A DNA stretch of 64,000 bases. Origin: Burkholderiaceae bacterium (GTDB lineage: Bacteria > Pseudomonadota > Gammaproteobacteria > Burkholderiales > Burkholderiaceae_B). The translations under genes and the position numbers were made by a program. The notes under the pieces were generated by a model. That model was given only the letters and a program-made list of their open reading frames with translations. It was not told where the DNA came from and made no database searches. The stretch is from the NCBI GenBank assembly GCA_021208885.1, contig JAJOJF010000025.1, forward strand, positions 20,888-84,887, read 5' to 3'. Positions 10,287-21,030 of this stretch are shown in pieces (position 1 is the stretch's first letter; each line of letters opens with the position of its first letter).

Positions 10287-11179
10287 GCTTGTAACTGCTC
10301 AGCGCGCAACAGCATGATGTTTCTTTCAGTGGCTGCTGTGTCAAGCCATAACGGTTCAAGGTCAGGAAATGCTCTTTCGAAGTGGTCAGCTTCGTTGCCA
10401 ACTTCCAGAATCAAAATGCCATCGTCATTCAGTCTTGTACCGACTTCGACCATGAGTTCACGCACCAGATCCATACCGTCAGTTCCGCCGGACAAGGCCA
10501 GGCTCGGTTCGTGTTCGAATTCAGCCGGCAAAGCACTCATAGAAGCGGTGTTGACATAAGGCGGGTTGCAGATGATGAGGTCGTATCGTTGCCCGTCGGG
10601 CAATGCCTCAAGCAGGTTACCCTCGAATACCTCGACGCGATCCTGCAAGCCATAGTCATTGATGTTCGCTTGGGCTAACTCGAGTGCCGCTTCACTGATG
10701 TCAGTGGCATCAACTTGTGCTTGTGGAAAGTTAAGCGCTGCCAGAATGGCCAAGCAGCCAGACCCAGTGCAAATATCAGCGATGCGGTAGACCAGCTCGG
10801 GCGCATCTAGCCACGGCTGCAGCTGCATCGACAACAACTCGCTGATCGGCGAACGGGGAATCAACACCTGGGGATCGACCCGAAACCGATAGCCAGATAG
10901 CCAGGCTTCGTTAACCAGATAGGCTGTGGGGATGCGCTCAAGGCAGCGTTGATCAATGTTTAGTTTGAGTTGCTCACACTCTTGGGGTAGCAGGCGCGCA
11001 TCCAGAAATGGATCAAGCTGATCAATCGGCAAGTCAAGGGTTCGCAGCACCAGAAACACCGCATCATCCCAGATCGTTTGCGTGCCTTGGCCGACGTGAA
11101 CGTCATGACGGTGCATCTGGCTGACCGCAAAACGCAGCCAATCGCGAACGGTTACCAGTACGTCGGTCGAAGATGACAT
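10283..11179 (-). CDS. prmB: Ribosomal protein uL3 (L3) glutamine N5-methyltransferase
   Basis: Methylates a glutamine of ribosomal protein L3. The 298-residue product has the SAM-binding motif DICTGSGCLAI (about residues 136-146) and the signature NPPY (about 204-207), which marks the HemK/PrmB glutamine methyltransferases. Length and the N-terminal region (LRFAVSQMHRHDVHVGQGT) fit PrmB rather than PrmC. It lies between dapE (13-nt gap that contains a run of nine A residues) and yheS (4-nt overlap). Confidence 0.92.
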   Translation of the reverse strand: MSSSTDVLVTVRDWLRFAVSQMHRHDVHVGQGTQTIWDDAVFLVLRTLDLPIDQLDPFLDARLLPQECEQLKLNIDQRCLERIPTAYLVNEAWLSGYRFRVDPQVLIPRSPISELLSMQLQPWLDAPELVYRIADICTGSGCLAILAALNFPQAQVDATDISEAALELAQANINDYGLQDRVEVFEGNLLEALPDGQRYDLIICNPPYVNTASMSALPAEFEHEPSLALSGGTDGMDLVRELMVEVGTRLNDDGILILEVGNEADHFERAFPDLEPLWLDTAATERNIMLLRAEQLQA

Positions 11180-11192
11180 AGCAGCTTTTTTT

Positions 11193-12341
11193 TTAGGCTT
11201 TTAAGAGCAGGTTTTCCAGGGCATGCCGATATACGTTCTTTAACGGTTCGAGCTGGGCGATCTCTATGCTCTCGTTGACCTGGTGAATGGTTGCATTGGT
11301 GGGCCCAAACTCGATGACTTGTGGGCAGATCTGTGCGATGAAGCGACCGTCCGATGTGCCACCCGTGGTTGATAGCTCAGGTGTCTTGCCGGTCGCCACT
11401 GCAATGGCTCTTGATAGCGCATCGCTTAGCTCGCCCTTGGGTGTCAGAAACGGCAAGCCACTTAGATTCCAGTCGAGTTGATAGTCGAGCTCATGGCGCT
11501 TGAGAATTGTCTCGACTCTTGTTTTTAGGGATTCGGGGGTTGATTCGGTACAAAACCGGAAGTTGAAATCAATGACGATATCGCCAGGAATCACATTGCC
11601 TGCGCCTGTGCCGGCATGGACGTTGGAAATCTGAAAGGAGGTGGCGGGAAAGTAATCATTGCCCTGATCCCAAACCTCAGCGATCAGATCGTTCAAGGCG
11701 GGTGTTGCCCGGTGAATCGGGTTAACCGCCATGTGCGGATAGGCGATATGGCCTTGTTTGCCTTTGACGGTTAGCTTGCCAGACAGCGAACCGCGTCGTC
11801 CGTTTTTGATGGTGTCGCCTAGGTGCCCCACTGAGGTGGGTTCACCGACAATACAAAAGTCGGGGGCTTGACCGGTGCTTTTCAAGTGCTCGCAGACTTT
11901 TACCGTGCCATGCACGGCCGGGCCTTCTTCGTCCGATGTGATCAGCAATGCAATCGAACCCGGATGGTCGGGATGGGATTTGACGAATTCCTCTATGCCA
12001 ACCACGAATGCAGCGATCGAGGATTTCATGTCCGAGGCACCGCGTCCAAACAGGTAGCCATCAGACTCGGTTGGCTCGAACGGGTCGGTGTTCCAGCGCT
12101 CACGCGGGCCCGGTGGCACCACATCGGTGTGGCCTGCAAATACGACGAGAGGTCTCGCATCGCCACGCCGAATCCAGAGGTTGTTGACACCGCCCTCAGC
12201 AATCACGTGCCATTTAAATCCGAGCGGCTCAAGTCGCTCGATGATCATTTGCTGGCAACCTTGATCGTCGGGTGTGACAGAGGGTCGTGCGATCAGATCT
12301 TTAGTCAGCTGCAAGACAGTGGTGTCAACAGGAGCGTTCAT
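11193..12341 (-). CDS. dapE: Succinyl-diaminopimelate desuccinylase
   Basis: Zn-dependent hydrolase giving LL-diaminopimelate and succinate in lysine and peptidoglycan-precursor synthesis. It has 382 residues, near the usual 375-380. M20 metallopeptidase features are [12 protein letters not shown] (metal-binding His and catalytic Asp, about 68-79), [11 protein letters not shown] (second metal Asp) and ITSDEEGPA (the two catalytic/metal Glu, about 132-140). It lies 5 nt downstream of dapD and is followed by prmB. Confidence 0.96.
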   Translation of the reverse strand: MNAPVDTTVLQLTKDLIARPSVTPDDQGCQQMIIERLEPLGFKWHVIAEGGVNNLWIRRGDARPLVVFAGHTDVVPPGPRERWNTDPFEPTESDGYLFGRGASDMKSSIAAFVVGIEEFVKSHPDHPGSIALLITSDEEGPAVHGTVKVCEHLKSTGQAPDFCIVGEPTSVGHLGDTIKNGRRGSLSGKLTVKGKQGHIAYPHMAVNPIHRATPALNDLIAEVWDQGNDYFPATSFQISNVHAGTGAGNVIPGDIVIDFNFRFCTESTPESLKTRVETILKRHELDYQLDWNLSGLPFLTPKGELSDALSRAIAVATGKTPELSTTGGTSDGRFIAQICPQVIEFGPTNATIHQVNESIEIAQLEPLKNVYRHALENLLLKA

Positions 12342-12346
12342 GTCGC

Positions 12347-13168
12347 TTAGGCTCTCAAGAGGTCATTGATGCTTGTTTTGGCGCGCGTTTGAGCGTCAAC
12401 CTTCTTGACGATCACGGCACACGCCAGGCTGTGGCTTCCATCCTCCGAGGGCAGGGAGCCAGGCACCACAACGGAGCCGGCGGGTACGCGTCCATAGGTA
12501 ATCTTGCCGGTTTCGCGGTCATAGATGCGGGTGCTTTGTGACAAGAACACGCCCATGGCCAATACCGAGTTCTCTTCGACTACAACGCCCTCAACCACTT
12601 CTGAGCGTGCGCCAATAAAGCAGTTGTCTTCAATGATGGTGGGGTTGGCTTGCAGGGGCTCGAGCACGCCACCGATACCTACGCCACCAGACAAGTGAAC
12701 GTTTTTGCCGATTTGCGCGCAGCTGCCCACCGTGGCCCATGTGTCAACCATGGTGCCCTCATCGACGTAGGCACCGATGTTGACGTAAGAGGGCATGAGA
12801 ACCACGTTGTGACCGATAAAGGCTCCGCGACGGGCCACCGCTGGGGGCACGACACGGTAGCCGCCAGCCTTGAATGCAGTCTCGCCAAAGCCGGCGAATT
12901 TCAGCGGGACTTTGTCAAAAAACTGCATGGGTGACTGGCCCATGGGTTCGTTGTTATTCAAGCGAAACGACAAGAGCACGGCTTTCTTGATCCACTGGTG
13001 CACGACCCACTGCCCATCAATTTTCTCTGCCACACGCAATGTGCCCTGATCGAGTCCATCGATGGTGTGTTCTACCGCCTCACGCAGGCCTGCTTCAGCA
13101 GTCTGAGGTGTAATGGTGGCACGGTTTTCCCAGCCGGATTCGATAGCGGTTTGCAGGTCAAGGGTCAT
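12347..13168 (-). CDS. dapD: 2,3,4,5-tetrahydropyridine-2,6-dicarboxylate N-succinyltransferase
   Basis: Succinyl-CoA-dependent step of the succinylase branch of diaminopimelate synthesis. From the ATG at 13168 (AAGGAAA 10-16 nt upstream) the product has 273 residues, almost exactly the E. coli length of 274. The longer open frame to 13318 would add 50 residues without family support. The middle shows left-handed beta-helix hexapeptide repeats ([43 protein letters not shown]). The gene sits 100 nt downstream of dapC and directly before dapE. Confidence 0.96.
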   Translation of the reverse strand: MTLDLQTAIESGWENRATITPQTAEAGLREAVEHTIDGLDQGTLRVAEKIDGQWVVHQWIKKAVLLSFRLNNNEPMGQSPMQFFDKVPLKFAGFGETAFKAGGYRVVPPAVARRGAFIGHNVVLMPSYVNIGAYVDEGTMVDTWATVGSCAQIGKNVHLSGGVGIGGVLEPLQANPTIIEDNCFIGARSEVVEGVVVEENSVLAMGVFLSQSTRIYDRETGKITYGRVPAGSVVVPGSLPSEDGSHSLACAVIVKKVDAQTRAKTSINDLLRA

Positions 13169-13268
13169 GGTTCTGTATTTCCTTAAAATGGTCAGTAGTG
13201 GGTTCGGTACAGGCAAGAAGTCAGAAAGTTTAGCCAATGTCGGCCTTGCGCGGTGATTTAGCCCTAGC

Positions 13269-14468
13269 TTATGCTCGCTTGGCTTGCACAAAGGCCGCCA
13301 TGCGCTTGGCCCCTTCAACGCAGTCAGCCAAAGGTGCCACTAGCGCAATCCGTATTCTGTTTTGCCCAGGGTTTATGCCGTTGGCGGTGCGGCTGACGTA
13401 GCTGCCAGGTAAGACTTTGACTGCTTGCTCGGCGAGCAAGTCATGTGTGAATCGAGCGTCATCATATGGGGTTTTGGCCCAGAGGTAGAACGATGCATCA
13501 GGGCGCTCGACATCGAGCACCGGTTGCAGAATGTCCAGCACCGCGTCGAATTTGTCCCGATACGCCTGTCGATTGTCGCGCACGTGGTCTTCGTCTTGCC
13601 AGGCAGCCAGGCTCGCTGCGGTCACGACACCTGACATCGCACTGCCGTGATAGGTTCGGTAGAGCAAAAACTTGCTAATAATCTCGGCATCGCCTGCCAC
13701 AAAGCCCGATCGCAGGCCAGGCAGGTTTGATCGTTTAGAGAGGCTGGAAAAGCTCACCAAACGCTTGAAGTCGTGACGACCGGATTTGATAGCCGCTTGC
13801 AGGCCACCTAGCGGTGGCTTGTCCTCATCGAGGTAGATCTCGCTATAGCATTCGTCTGATGCAATCACAAAATCGTGCTCATCAGCCAATTCGAATAACA
13901 GTTTCCAATCTGAGAGAGGCATCACGCTACCAGCTGGATTGCCCGGGTTACAGACGTAGAGCAGTTGCGTTCTACGCCATATCTCAGGACTGACCGATTG
14001 CCAGTTGCTCAGAAAACGATTGTCGGGTTCGGCATTGACATAAAAAGGCTCGGCGCCCGCCAAAAGTGCTGCGCCCTCATAGATCTGATAGAAAGGGTTT
14101 GGGCACACGACCAGCCCGCCGGCCGATGGGTCGACCACGGTTTGCGCAAATGCAAATAAAGCCTCGCGCGATCCGAGCACGGGCAAGACTTGGGTTTCCG
14201 GGTCGGGCGCTGCAATGTCATAACGCTTGCCAATCCAAGCGGCGATGGCATCACGTAGTGCTGGGTCTCCCTTGGTGGGCGGGTAGCCTGACAGCCCGGC
14301 CAGCGAATCGACAATTGCTTGCTTGGCTAGAGCCGGTGCTTCGTGCTTGGGCTCGCCGATCGACAGATCAACCAACGGCAAACCAGTCGCTTCTGGTTTG
14401 GCCGTGGCCAACAGCTTTCGGAGCTTCTCAAAGGGGTAGGGCTGCAAGAGTTCTAGGCGTGGGTTCAT
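13269..14468 (-). CDS. dapC: Succinyl-diaminopimelate transaminase
   Basis: PLP-dependent class I/II aminotransferase that makes N-succinyl-LL-diaminopimelate from the DapD product. The product has 399 residues. [15 protein letters not shown] carries the Schiff-base Lys (K245); CNPGNPAG and SDECYSEIY are the usual cofactor-contact segments. Placement directly before dapD and dapE supports the DapC assignment over other aminotransferases of this fold. The start is 67 nt from the divergent tRNA-Leu gene. Confidence 0.93.
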   Translation of the reverse strand: MNPRLELLQPYPFEKLRKLLATAKPEATGLPLVDLSIGEPKHEAPALAKQAIVDSLAGLSGYPPTKGDPALRDAIAAWIGKRYDIAAPDPETQVLPVLGSREALFAFAQTVVDPSAGGLVVCPNPFYQIYEGAALLAGAEPFYVNAEPDNRFLSNWQSVSPEIWRRTQLLYVCNPGNPAGSVMPLSDWKLLFELADEHDFVIASDECYSEIYLDEDKPPLGGLQAAIKSGRHDFKRLVSFSSLSKRSNLPGLRSGFVAGDAEIISKFLLYRTYHGSAMSGVVTAASLAAWQDEDHVRDNRQAYRDKFDAVLDILQPVLDVERPDASFYLWAKTPYDDARFTHDLLAEQAVKVLPGSYVSRTANGINPGQNRIRIALVAPLADCVEGAKRMAAFVQAKRA

Positions 14469-14535
14469 GGCTAAATTTTACGGCTTTTGGTTTACGCTGC
14501 AGTCACATCTTTCTGTGCGCTACAATTCGTCATCC

Positions 14536-14623
14536 GCGAAGGTGGCGAAATTGGTAGACGCACCAGGTTTAGGTCCTGACGCCCGTATAGGGTGTGCGGG
14601 TTCGAGTCCCGCCCTTCGCACCA
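14536..14623 (+). tRNA. tRNA-Leu, anticodon UAG
   Basis: 88-nt class II tRNA with long variable arm. Acceptor arms GCGAAGG and CCTTCGC pair fully, followed by an encoded discriminator A and CCA. The D-loop contains TTGGTAGAC. The anticodon arm is CAGG-TTTAGGT-CCTG with TAG at 14570-14572, reading CUA and probably other CUN codons. The T-loop is GGTTCGAGTCC. A TACAAT hexamer at 14521-14526 could be a -10 element, but I see no good -35. Placement just before tig is common in this group. Confidence 0.97.
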
Positions 14624-14681
14624 TTTTTTAACACTTGGCAGCCTACAAACTGCCGTCCGATCGAAACTTGGTGATTGATTT

Positions 14682-15995
14682 ATGCAACCTGTGGTTGAAA
14701 CCCTAGACGGTCTCGAGCGCCGCATCGAAGTCTCTGTGGCCATGGCCGACGTTGAACAGCGTGTCAAGGAAGAGCTGAAAAAAGTAGCCCGCACAGCAAA
14801 GGCGCCAGGATTTCGTCCGGGCAAGGTTCCGATGTCTATGCTAGAACGCTCGCATGGGCCTGGCATTCGGTACGACGTAATCAACCGTGAAGTCGGTCGT
14901 GCGCTCGATGAGTCGTTAAGCGCTACGGGTCTGCGCGTGGCCGGAGCGCCATCACTTGAGCCCAAAACCGACGGTGCCGACGAGGGTACGCTGGCATTTA
15001 AGGCGACCTTCGAGGTCTATCCCGAGATCGAATTGCCCGATTTGGCTTTGGTTGAGGTTACCAAGGCAGTGTGTGAGGTTACTGAAGCCGAGATCGAACG
15101 TACCGTCAATATCTTGCGTGAACAGCGCGCCGAATATGTTGCTGAGGCCGATCGCGCTGCCCAGGACAATGACCAGGTCAAAATCGATTTTGTGGGCAAA
15201 ATCGACGGGGTTGCCTTTGACGGCGGCACGGCCGAGGACTTTCCGTTTGTGGTCGGCAAGGGTCGCATGTTGACCGAGTTTGAGGATGCTGTTCGCGGCA
15301 TGAAGGCTGGCGAAACTAAAACCTTCCCGCTCACCTTTCCTGCGGATTACCCAGGCAAGGACGTTGCTGGAAAGACGGCTGAATTTACGGTGACTGTCAA
15401 GGAAGTTGGGCGGCCCGAACTGCCAGAAGTCAACGAAGCGTTTGCCAAATCACTTGGTCAGGCTGAGGGCAGTGTCGAAAAGCTGATGACCGATATTCGG
15501 AATAACATCGAGCGCGAAGTTGAGACACGCTTGCAAGCCCGCACCAAAAACAGTGTCATGAATGCTCTGCTTCAGAAGGCGACGTTCGATGTTCCGAAGG
15601 CGCTAGTGAACGGTGAGGTCGAGAACCGTATCGCTGCAGCTCGCGAAGAGCTAAAGCAACGCGGTGTTCCTAATGCCGAGTCGGTGCCAATTCCACCAGA
15701 GACTTTTTCTGAGGAAGCGCAGCGTCGCGTCAAGCTCGGACTGATGATTGGTGAGCTTATCAACAAGAACAATCTGCAGGCCAAGCCCGAGCAGGTTCGT
15801 GCCAAAATTGAAAAGTTTGCCCAAAACTATGAGCAGCCGGCTCAGGTTGTGAGTTACTACCTGTCAGATCGTCAGCGTCGCGCTGAAATTGAGGCTGTCG
15901 TACTTGAGGACAATGTGGTTGAACATGTCTTGGCCGGTGCGAAAGTGTCAGAGCAGGCAGTGCCGTTTGAAGAGTTGATGGGGCAGGGCGCTTAA
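14682..15995 (+). CDS. tig: Trigger factor (ribosome-associated chaperone / prolyl isomerase)
   Basis: Binds the ribosomal exit tunnel via uL23 and folds nascent chains. It has 437 residues (E. coli 432). The ribosome-binding signature GFRPGKVP is at 43-50. The FKBP-type isomerase domain spans about 160-245 (KIDFVGKIDGVAFDGGTAED, then FPLTFPADYPGKDVAGK). The C-terminal part is the helical substrate-binding body. It heads the tig-clpP-clpX-lon block and lies 58 nt downstream of tRNA-Leu. Confidence 0.97.
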   Translation: MQPVVETLDGLERRIEVSVAMADVEQRVKEELKKVARTAKAPGFRPGKVPMSMLERSHGPGIRYDVINREVGRALDESLSATGLRVAGAPSLEPKTDGADEGTLAFKATFEVYPEIELPDLALVEVTKAVCEVTEAEIERTVNILREQRAEYVAEADRAAQDNDQVKIDFVGKIDGVAFDGGTAEDFPFVVGKGRMLTEFEDAVRGMKAGETKTFPLTFPADYPGKDVAGKTAEFTVTVKEVGRPELPEVNEAFAKSLGQAEGSVEKLMTDIRNNIEREVETRLQARTKNSVMNALLQKATFDVPKALVNGEVENRIAAAREELKQRGVPNAESVPIPPETFSEEAQRRVKLGLMIGELINKNNLQAKPEQVRAKIEKFAQNYEQPAQVVSYYLSDRQRRAEIEAVVLEDNVVEHVLAGAKVSEQAVPFEELMGQGA

Positions 15996-16043
15996 GGCAA
16001 GCATGCCTCGATAGTCAGGGTCAGATCGTTAACCGGAGTTGCG

Positions 16044-16706
16044 ATGAGCATTGAACGATTCACCGATTTTTATGCATCCATGCACGGCGGCGAGTCGGTT
16101 ACCCCGACTGCCTTGGGTTACATACCCATGGTTATCGAGCAGTCTGGACGTGGCGAGCGAGCTTACGATATCTACTCGAGGCTCTTGCGTGAACGCGTGA
16201 TTTTTCTAGTCGGTCCAGTCAATGATCACTCGGCCAACCTGATCGTGGCGCAGATGCTGTTTCTTGAGTCTGAGAACCCAGACAAAGACATTTCACTCTA
16301 TATCAACTCGCCGGGCGGCTCTGTCTACGCTGGATTGGCGATTTTTGACACGATGCGTTTCATCAAACCTGATGTATCGACGCTGTGCACCGGTTTGGCA
16401 GCTAGCATGGGTGCTTTTTTGCTGGCTGCAGGTCACAAGGGTAAGCGCTTTGCGTTGCCCAACTCCCGCATCATGATTCACCAGCCCTCGGGTGGCGCCC
16501 AAGGTCAGGCGTCTGACATCCAGATTCAGGCACGCGAAATCCTGAGCCTGCGTGAACGCTTGAACCAAATTCTTGCTGACAATACCGGTCAGCCAGTTAG
16601 CCGTATTGAAGTTGACACTGAACGTGACAACTTTATGTCCTCTGAAGATGCGGTATCGTATGGCATGATCGACAAGATGCTCACCACCCGCGCTGATGTG
16701 GGTTGA
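16044..16706 (+). CDS. clpP: ATP-dependent Clp protease proteolytic subunit
   Basis: Serine protease that forms the barrel to which ClpX docks. The 220-residue product has catalytic S121 (GLAASMGAF), H146 ([10 protein letters not shown]) and D195 ([10 protein letters not shown]). It includes an N-terminal propeptide-like extension of about 20 residues. GGAG lies 6 nt before the ATG. It is followed directly by clpX. Confidence 0.97.
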   Translation: MSIERFTDFYASMHGGESVTPTALGYIPMVIEQSGRGERAYDIYSRLLRERVIFLVGPVNDHSANLIVAQMLFLESENPDKDISLYINSPGGSVYAGLAIFDTMRFIKPDVSTLCTGLAASMGAFLLAAGHKGKRFALPNSRIMIHQPSGGAQGQASDIQIQAREILSLRERLNQILADNTGQPVSRIEVDTERDNFMSSEDAVSYGMIDKMLTTRADVG

Positions 16707-16717
16707 GCCACACACGT

Positions 16718-18019
16718 ATGACGACTAAAAAATCCGCGGCTGACTCAAAAACCTTGCACTGCTCGTTTTGCAACAAAAGCCAAAACGAAGTGCGAAAGCT
16801 CATAGCAGGACCGTCTGTTTTTATCTGCGATGAATGCGTTGATCTTTGCAACGACATCATTCGCGAGGAGATGCAATCGAGTGCCAAAGAGGCAATCCGT
16901 ACTGAGTTGCCCACGCCTGCGCAGATAAAGTCGTTTCTTGATCGTTATGTGATTGGTCAGGACGGACCGAAGCGAGTATTGGCGGTTGCCGTTTACAACC
17001 ACTATAAGCGTCTTCGACACGGTGAAATCAAGGGCGATGACGTCGAGCTCAGCAAGAGCAATATTCTCTTGATTGGTCCTACCGGTTCGGGCAAGACTTT
17101 GCTTGCCCAGACGCTGGCAAGACAGTTGAATGTACCGTTTGTCATGGCTGATGCCACCACGCTGACTGAAGCGGGTTATGTCGGCGAAGACGTTGAAAAC
17201 ATCATTCAAAAGTTGCTGCAAAACTGCAACTACGAGGTCGAAAAGGCTCAACGCGCTATCGTCTACATTGACGAAATCGACAAAATTTCACGCAAATCGG
17301 ATAACCCCTCGATTACACGCGACGTCTCCGGTGAAGGCGTACAACAGGCATTGCTCAAGCTCATTGAAGGTACCGTCGCTTCGGTTCCTCCGCAAGGCGG
17401 ACGCAAGCATCCCAATCAAGACTTCGTGCACGTCGACACGACCAATATCTTGTTTATTGTGGGCGGAGCGTTTGATGGACTCGAGAAGGTGATTCTTAAC
17501 CGTACAGAGCGCTCCGGTATTGGGTTTGGGGCATCTGTGGCGGCCAAGAGCGAGAAATCCGCTGGTGACGCATTTCAGTCAGTTGAGCCAGAGGATTTGG
17601 TTAAGTTTGGGTTGATCCCTGAGCTCGTTGGTCGTTTACCGGTGATAGCGACGCTTGAAGAGCTTGGGGAAGAGACGCTAGTGCGGGTATTGACCGAGCC
17701 TGCCAACTCTTTGGTGCGTCAGTTCCAAAAGCTTTTTGAGATGGAAGGCGCTGAGCTTGAAATTCGCCCCCAGGCTTTGCATGCGATCGCTCGCAAGGCT
17801 ATTCAGCGTAAAACGGGTGCGCGCGGCTTGCGCTCTATCCTCGAAGGGGCTTTGCTCGACGTCATGTTTGATTTGCCCTCGCACAACAACATTAAGCAGG
17901 TCGTGCTTGATGAGGCCGCGATCGAGGGAGATGGGGAGCCACTGTTGGTTTATGAAGACAGTGAGTCTAGATCTTCTGGTAAATCAAGTCCCCGTAAAAT
18001 GCGGGATGCTGCTGCCTGA
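16718..18019 (+). CDS. clpX: Clp protease ATP-binding subunit ClpX
   Basis: AAA+ unfoldase that feeds substrates to ClpP. From the ATG at 16718 the product has 433 residues and begins [20 protein letters not shown]. The zinc-binding cysteines are C15, C18, C37 and C40. Walker A GPTGSGKT is at about 121-128, Walker [11 protein letters not shown] follows, and RSGIGFG is the pore-region segment. An in-frame TTG at 16703 overlapping clpP by 4 nt is an alternative start adding five residues. Neither start has a convincing Shine-Dalgarno sequence, so coupling to clpP translation is likely. Confidence 0.96.
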   Translation: MTTKKSAADSKTLHCSFCNKSQNEVRKLIAGPSVFICDECVDLCNDIIREEMQSSAKEAIRTELPTPAQIKSFLDRYVIGQDGPKRVLAVAVYNHYKRLRHGEIKGDDVELSKSNILLIGPTGSGKTLLAQTLARQLNVPFVMADATTLTEAGYVGEDVENIIQKLLQNCNYEVEKAQRAIVYIDEIDKISRKSDNPSITRDVSGEGVQQALLKLIEGTVASVPPQGGRKHPNQDFVHVDTTNILFIVGGAFDGLEKVILNRTERSGIGFGASVAAKSEKSAGDAFQSVEPEDLVKFGLIPELVGRLPVIATLEELGEETLVRVLTEPANSLVRQFQKLFEMEGAELEIRPQALHAIARKAIQRKTGARGLRSILEGALLDVMFDLPSHNNIKQVVLDEAAIEGDGEPLLVYEDSESRSSGKSSPRKMRDAAA

Positions 18020-18020
18020 A

Positions 18021-18048
18021 CTTGATTTTTACGCTATTGTCCCAATAT
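18021..18048 (+). promoter_or_regulatory. Sigma-32 (RpoH)-like heat-shock promoter of lon
   Basis: CTTGATT (18021-18027) resembles the RpoH -35 consensus CTTGAAA. CCCAATAT (18041-18048) matches seven of eight positions of the -10 consensus CCCCATnT. The spacer is 13 nt. It begins 2 nt after the clpX stop and 69 nt before the lon start. lon is a classical RpoH target, so the location fits. The promoter call is inference from consensus. Confidence 0.6.
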
Positions 18049-18116
18049 CAAAGTCATGATTAGTGACACCGTTGTGACTATTAGGTCACGACTGGGCTTA
18101 TACAGGACACATCTCT

Positions 18117-20582
18117 ATGTCAGGTCAAGAATTGCTTCCCGCCGAACGCCAAACATTGCCGCTCTTGCCGTTGCGTGATGTGGTGGTGTTTCCCCACATG
18201 GTAATCCCCCTGTTTGTGGGTCGTCCACGCTCGATCAAAGCGCTTGAGATGGCCATGGAGAGCGGGAAAAACATTATGCTCGCCGCACAAAAATCGGCCA
18301 GCAAAGACGATCCAACGCCAGCGGATATGTACGAAATCGGATGCTTGGCATCGATTTTGCAGATGCTCAAGCTCCCGGACGGTACGGTCAAGGTGCTTGT
18401 TGAGGGTACTCAGCGGGCGCGCGTTGTCTCGATTGACGATGCACAAACGCATTTTTCTTCAGATCTGGTGCCAGTGACCCCTGATCAAGCCAAAGGACCA
18501 GAGGTTGAAGCGCTAAGGCGTGCAATCGTCAGCCAGTTTGAAGCTTATGTCAAATTGAACAAGAAGATCCCGCCTGAAATCCTTACGTCGCTTGCCGGCA
18601 TCGAAGATGCGGGTCGACTTGCTGACACCATTGCAGCGCATTTGCCACTCAAGCTGGAACAAAAGCAGGAGCTTCTCGAGGTGCTCGGTACGGTTGAGCG
18701 TCTGGAAAAATTGCTGGCTCAGCTCGAGACGGAAATCGATATCCTTCAGGTTGAAAAGCGAATTCGTGGCCGCGTCAAAAAACAAATGGAAAAGAGCCAA
18801 CGCGACTACTATCTGAACGAGCAAGTTAAGGCTATTCAAAAAGAGCTTGGCGAGGGTGAAGAGGGCGCTGACATCGAGGAGCTTGAAAAGCGCATTGAAG
18901 CTGCCCGGTTGCCCAAGGAGGCCCGCAAGAAGGTTGACAATGAACTGAAGAAACTCAAGTTGATGTCACCGATGTCAGCTGAGGCGACTGTCGTGCGAAA
19001 TTACATCGATACGGTTATTGGTTTGCCGTGGCGCAAAAAGAGCACGGTCAACTACTCCGTGCCGCACGCTGAGGAAGTGCTTGACGATGATCATTATGGC
19101 TTGGAAAAAGTCAAGGAGCGCATTGTTGAGTACCTGGCCGTGCAACAGCGAGTCGACAAAGTCAAAGCCCCGATTCTGTGCTTGGTAGGGCCACCTGGCG
19201 TAGGCAAGACATCGTTAGGGCAATCAATTGCCAAGGCGACCAACCGCAAGTTCATTCGGATGGCCTTGGGTGGCGTGCGCGATGAGGCCGAAATTCGCGG
19301 TCACCGGCGCACCTACATCGGGTCCATGCCTGGCAAGATTTTGCAGAACATGTCCAAGGTTGGCGTTCGCAATCCTTTGTTCTTGCTCGACGAGATTGAC
19401 AAGCTCGGCATGGACTTCCGTGGCGATCCGGCGTCTGCTTTGCTCGAAGTGCTTGATCCCGAGCAAAACCACACTTTCCAGGATCACTACGTCGAAGTTG
19501 ATTTCGACTTGTCAGACGTGATGTTTGTGGCTACGAGCAACACCCTGAACATTCCGCCGGCGTTACTTGACCGCATGGAGGTGATTCGTCTGTCGGGTTA
19601 CACCGAAGATGAGAAAGTCCACATTGCGATGGATCATCTTTTGCCCAAGCTCATGAAAAACAATGGATTGCTTGAGCAAGAGTTAAAGGTTGAAGAGTCT
19701 GCCATTCGCGATGTGATTCGCTACTACACCCGGGAGGCTGGTGTACGTTCGTTAGAGCGCGAGATCAGCAAGATCTGCCGCAAGGTGGTTAAGCAATTGG
19801 TTGCCAACGTGCCGGTGGGCACTTCGCGTGCAGCTGCTCGGAAGGCTTCCAAGGCCAGTGCGGTGAAAGAACAAGTGGTTGTCACCAGCGATAACTTGAA
19901 CAACTACCTCGGCGTTCGCCGTTTCATGTTTGGCATGGCCGAAAAAGACAATCAGGTTGGTCAGGTCACTGGTCTTGCCTGGACCGAGGTTGGAGGCGAC
20001 CTTCTGACAATTGAGGTGGCTGACATGCCGGGCAAGGGAGCCGTTCTTCGCACAGGCTCATTAGGCGATGTTATGAAGGAGTCGGTCGAGGCTGCACGCA
20101 CCGTCGTGCGTGCTCGGGCCCGCCGCCTGGGGATCGCAGAAACACTGTTTGAAAAACGCGACATGCACGTGCATGTACCTGAAGGCGCTACGCCTAAAGA
20201 CGGTCCGTCTGCAGGTATTGCCATCACGACGGCGATTGTCTCGGCCTTGACTCAGATTCCGGTACGGGCTGATGTCGCCATGACCGGCGAAATTACGCTG
20301 CGTGGCGAGGTTCTCGCTATCGGTGGACTAAAGGAAAAGCTCCTCGCAGCCCGCCGTGGTGGCATCAAAACCGTGCTGATCCCCGAAGAAAACGTCAAGG
20401 ATCTGGCTGAAATTCCGGACAACGTTAAAAATCATCTGGAAATTATTCCGGTCAAGTGGATCGACAAGGTCTTAGAGGTCGCTCTAGAGAAGATGCCCGA
20501 GCCCTTGCCAGAAGAGCCACTGCCTGAAGTGGTGGGCAAGGCCGCAGGCTCAGGTGAGGCCGATCCGGTTATCAAGCACTAG
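18117..20582 (+). CDS. lon: ATP-dependent protease Lon
   Basis: AAA+ serine protease degrading misfolded and regulatory proteins. It has 821 residues. The N-terminal substrate-binding domain ([20 protein letters not shown]) is followed by a coiled-coil stretch (about 200-260), Walker [10 protein letters not shown] (about 358-366) and Walker [11 protein letters not shown]. The catalytic dyad is S698 in KDGPSAGIA and K739 in [10 protein letters not shown]. The segment after [20 protein letters not shown] (about 562-581) is an Ala/Lys-rich linker often seen in betaproteobacterial Lon. A sigma-32-like promoter precedes it. Confidence 0.97.
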   Translation: MSGQELLPAERQTLPLLPLRDVVVFPHMVIPLFVGRPRSIKALEMAMESGKNIMLAAQKSASKDDPTPADMYEIGCLASILQMLKLPDGTVKVLVEGTQRARVVSIDDAQTHFSSDLVPVTPDQAKGPEVEALRRAIVSQFEAYVKLNKKIPPEILTSLAGIEDAGRLADTIAAHLPLKLEQKQELLEVLGTVERLEKLLAQLETEIDILQVEKRIRGRVKKQMEKSQRDYYLNEQVKAIQKELGEGEEGADIEELEKRIEAARLPKEARKKVDNELKKLKLMSPMSAEATVVRNYIDTVIGLPWRKKSTVNYSVPHAEEVLDDDHYGLEKVKERIVEYLAVQQRVDKVKAPILCLVGPPGVGKTSLGQSIAKATNRKFIRMALGGVRDEAEIRGHRRTYIGSMPGKILQNMSKVGVRNPLFLLDEIDKLGMDFRGDPASALLEVLDPEQNHTFQDHYVEVDFDLSDVMFVATSNTLNIPPALLDRMEVIRLSGYTEDEKVHIAMDHLLPKLMKNNGLLEQELKVEESAIRDVIRYYTREAGVRSLEREISKICRKVVKQLVANVPVGTSRAAARKASKASAVKEQVVVTSDNLNNYLGVRRFMFGMAEKDNQVGQVTGLAWTEVGGDLLTIEVADMPGKGAVLRTGSLGDVMKESVEAARTVVRARARRLGIAETLFEKRDMHVHVPEGATPKDGPSAGIAITTAIVSALTQIPVRADVAMTGEITLRGEVLAIGGLKEKLLAARRGGIKTVLIPEENVKDLAEIPDNVKNHLEIIPVKWIDKVLEVALEKMPEPLPEEPLPEVVGKAAGSGEADPVIKH

Positions 20583-20609
20583 TTTTAGAGCGAGCTTGAG
20601 GACACTGGC

Positions 20610-21002
20610 TTGCAGGAATCGACGCAAAGTGTAAGGCTAGACAAGTGGCTGTGGGCGGCGCGATTTTTTAAATCGCGTTCGCTTGCCTGCGAAGCAATTG
20701 AATTAGGTCGCGTCCATGTAAACGGCGAGCGAGTCAAACCTGCGCGGATGCTCAAGACCGGAGAAAAGGTTCTGGTGCAGCGCGGGCAGGAACGCATAGA
20801 GGTGTTTGTGCGTTTCTTAAGCGATGTCAGGCGCTCAGCCCCGCTAGCGCAGCTGCTGTATGACGAGACGATTGACAGTGTTGCTGCACGTCAGCAAGCG
20901 GCAGAGCGTCGTCGTCTTTATACCGAACCTGCCAAGGGAATCACCGGAAGACCGACCAAACGTAATCGCAGGGCAATTGAGAGGTTTGCTAGAGACGATT
21001 AA
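20610..21002 (+). CDS. hslR: Hsp15-like S4-domain RNA-binding protein
   Basis: Small basic heat-shock-type protein; Hsp15 binds stalled 50S-nascent-chain-tRNA complexes. The 130-residue product opens with the S4 fold (VRLDKWLWAARFFKSRSLA, about 8-26, then RVHVNGERVKPAR). It has a basic tail (GRPTKRNRRAIERFARDD). The start is a TTG at 20610 with GAGGA about 9 nt upstream; no in-frame ATG or GTG precedes the S4 domain. It lies 27 nt after lon and may share its heat-shock transcript. Confidence 0.88.
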   Translation: MQESTQSVRLDKWLWAARFFKSRSLACEAIELGRVHVNGERVKPARMLKTGEKVLVQRGQERIEVFVRFLSDVRRSAPLAQLLYDETIDSVAARQQAAERRRLYTEPAKGITGRPTKRNRRAIERFARDD

Positions 21003-21030
21003 ACAAGTCGGTCTGCGCTGTATGGGTCCC

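Noticed and set aside
13169..13318. 50-residue N-terminal extension of DapD in an open frame
   Set aside because: The ATG at 13168 has a good Shine-Dalgarno and yields the canonical 273-residue length; the extension shows no family similarity and enters the dapC stop region.
14636..14662. Hairpin GGCAG-CCTACAAA-CTGCC after tRNA-Leu as a terminator
   Set aside because: Only five base pairs and no T-run follows it; the six T after the CCA end lie before the hairpin.
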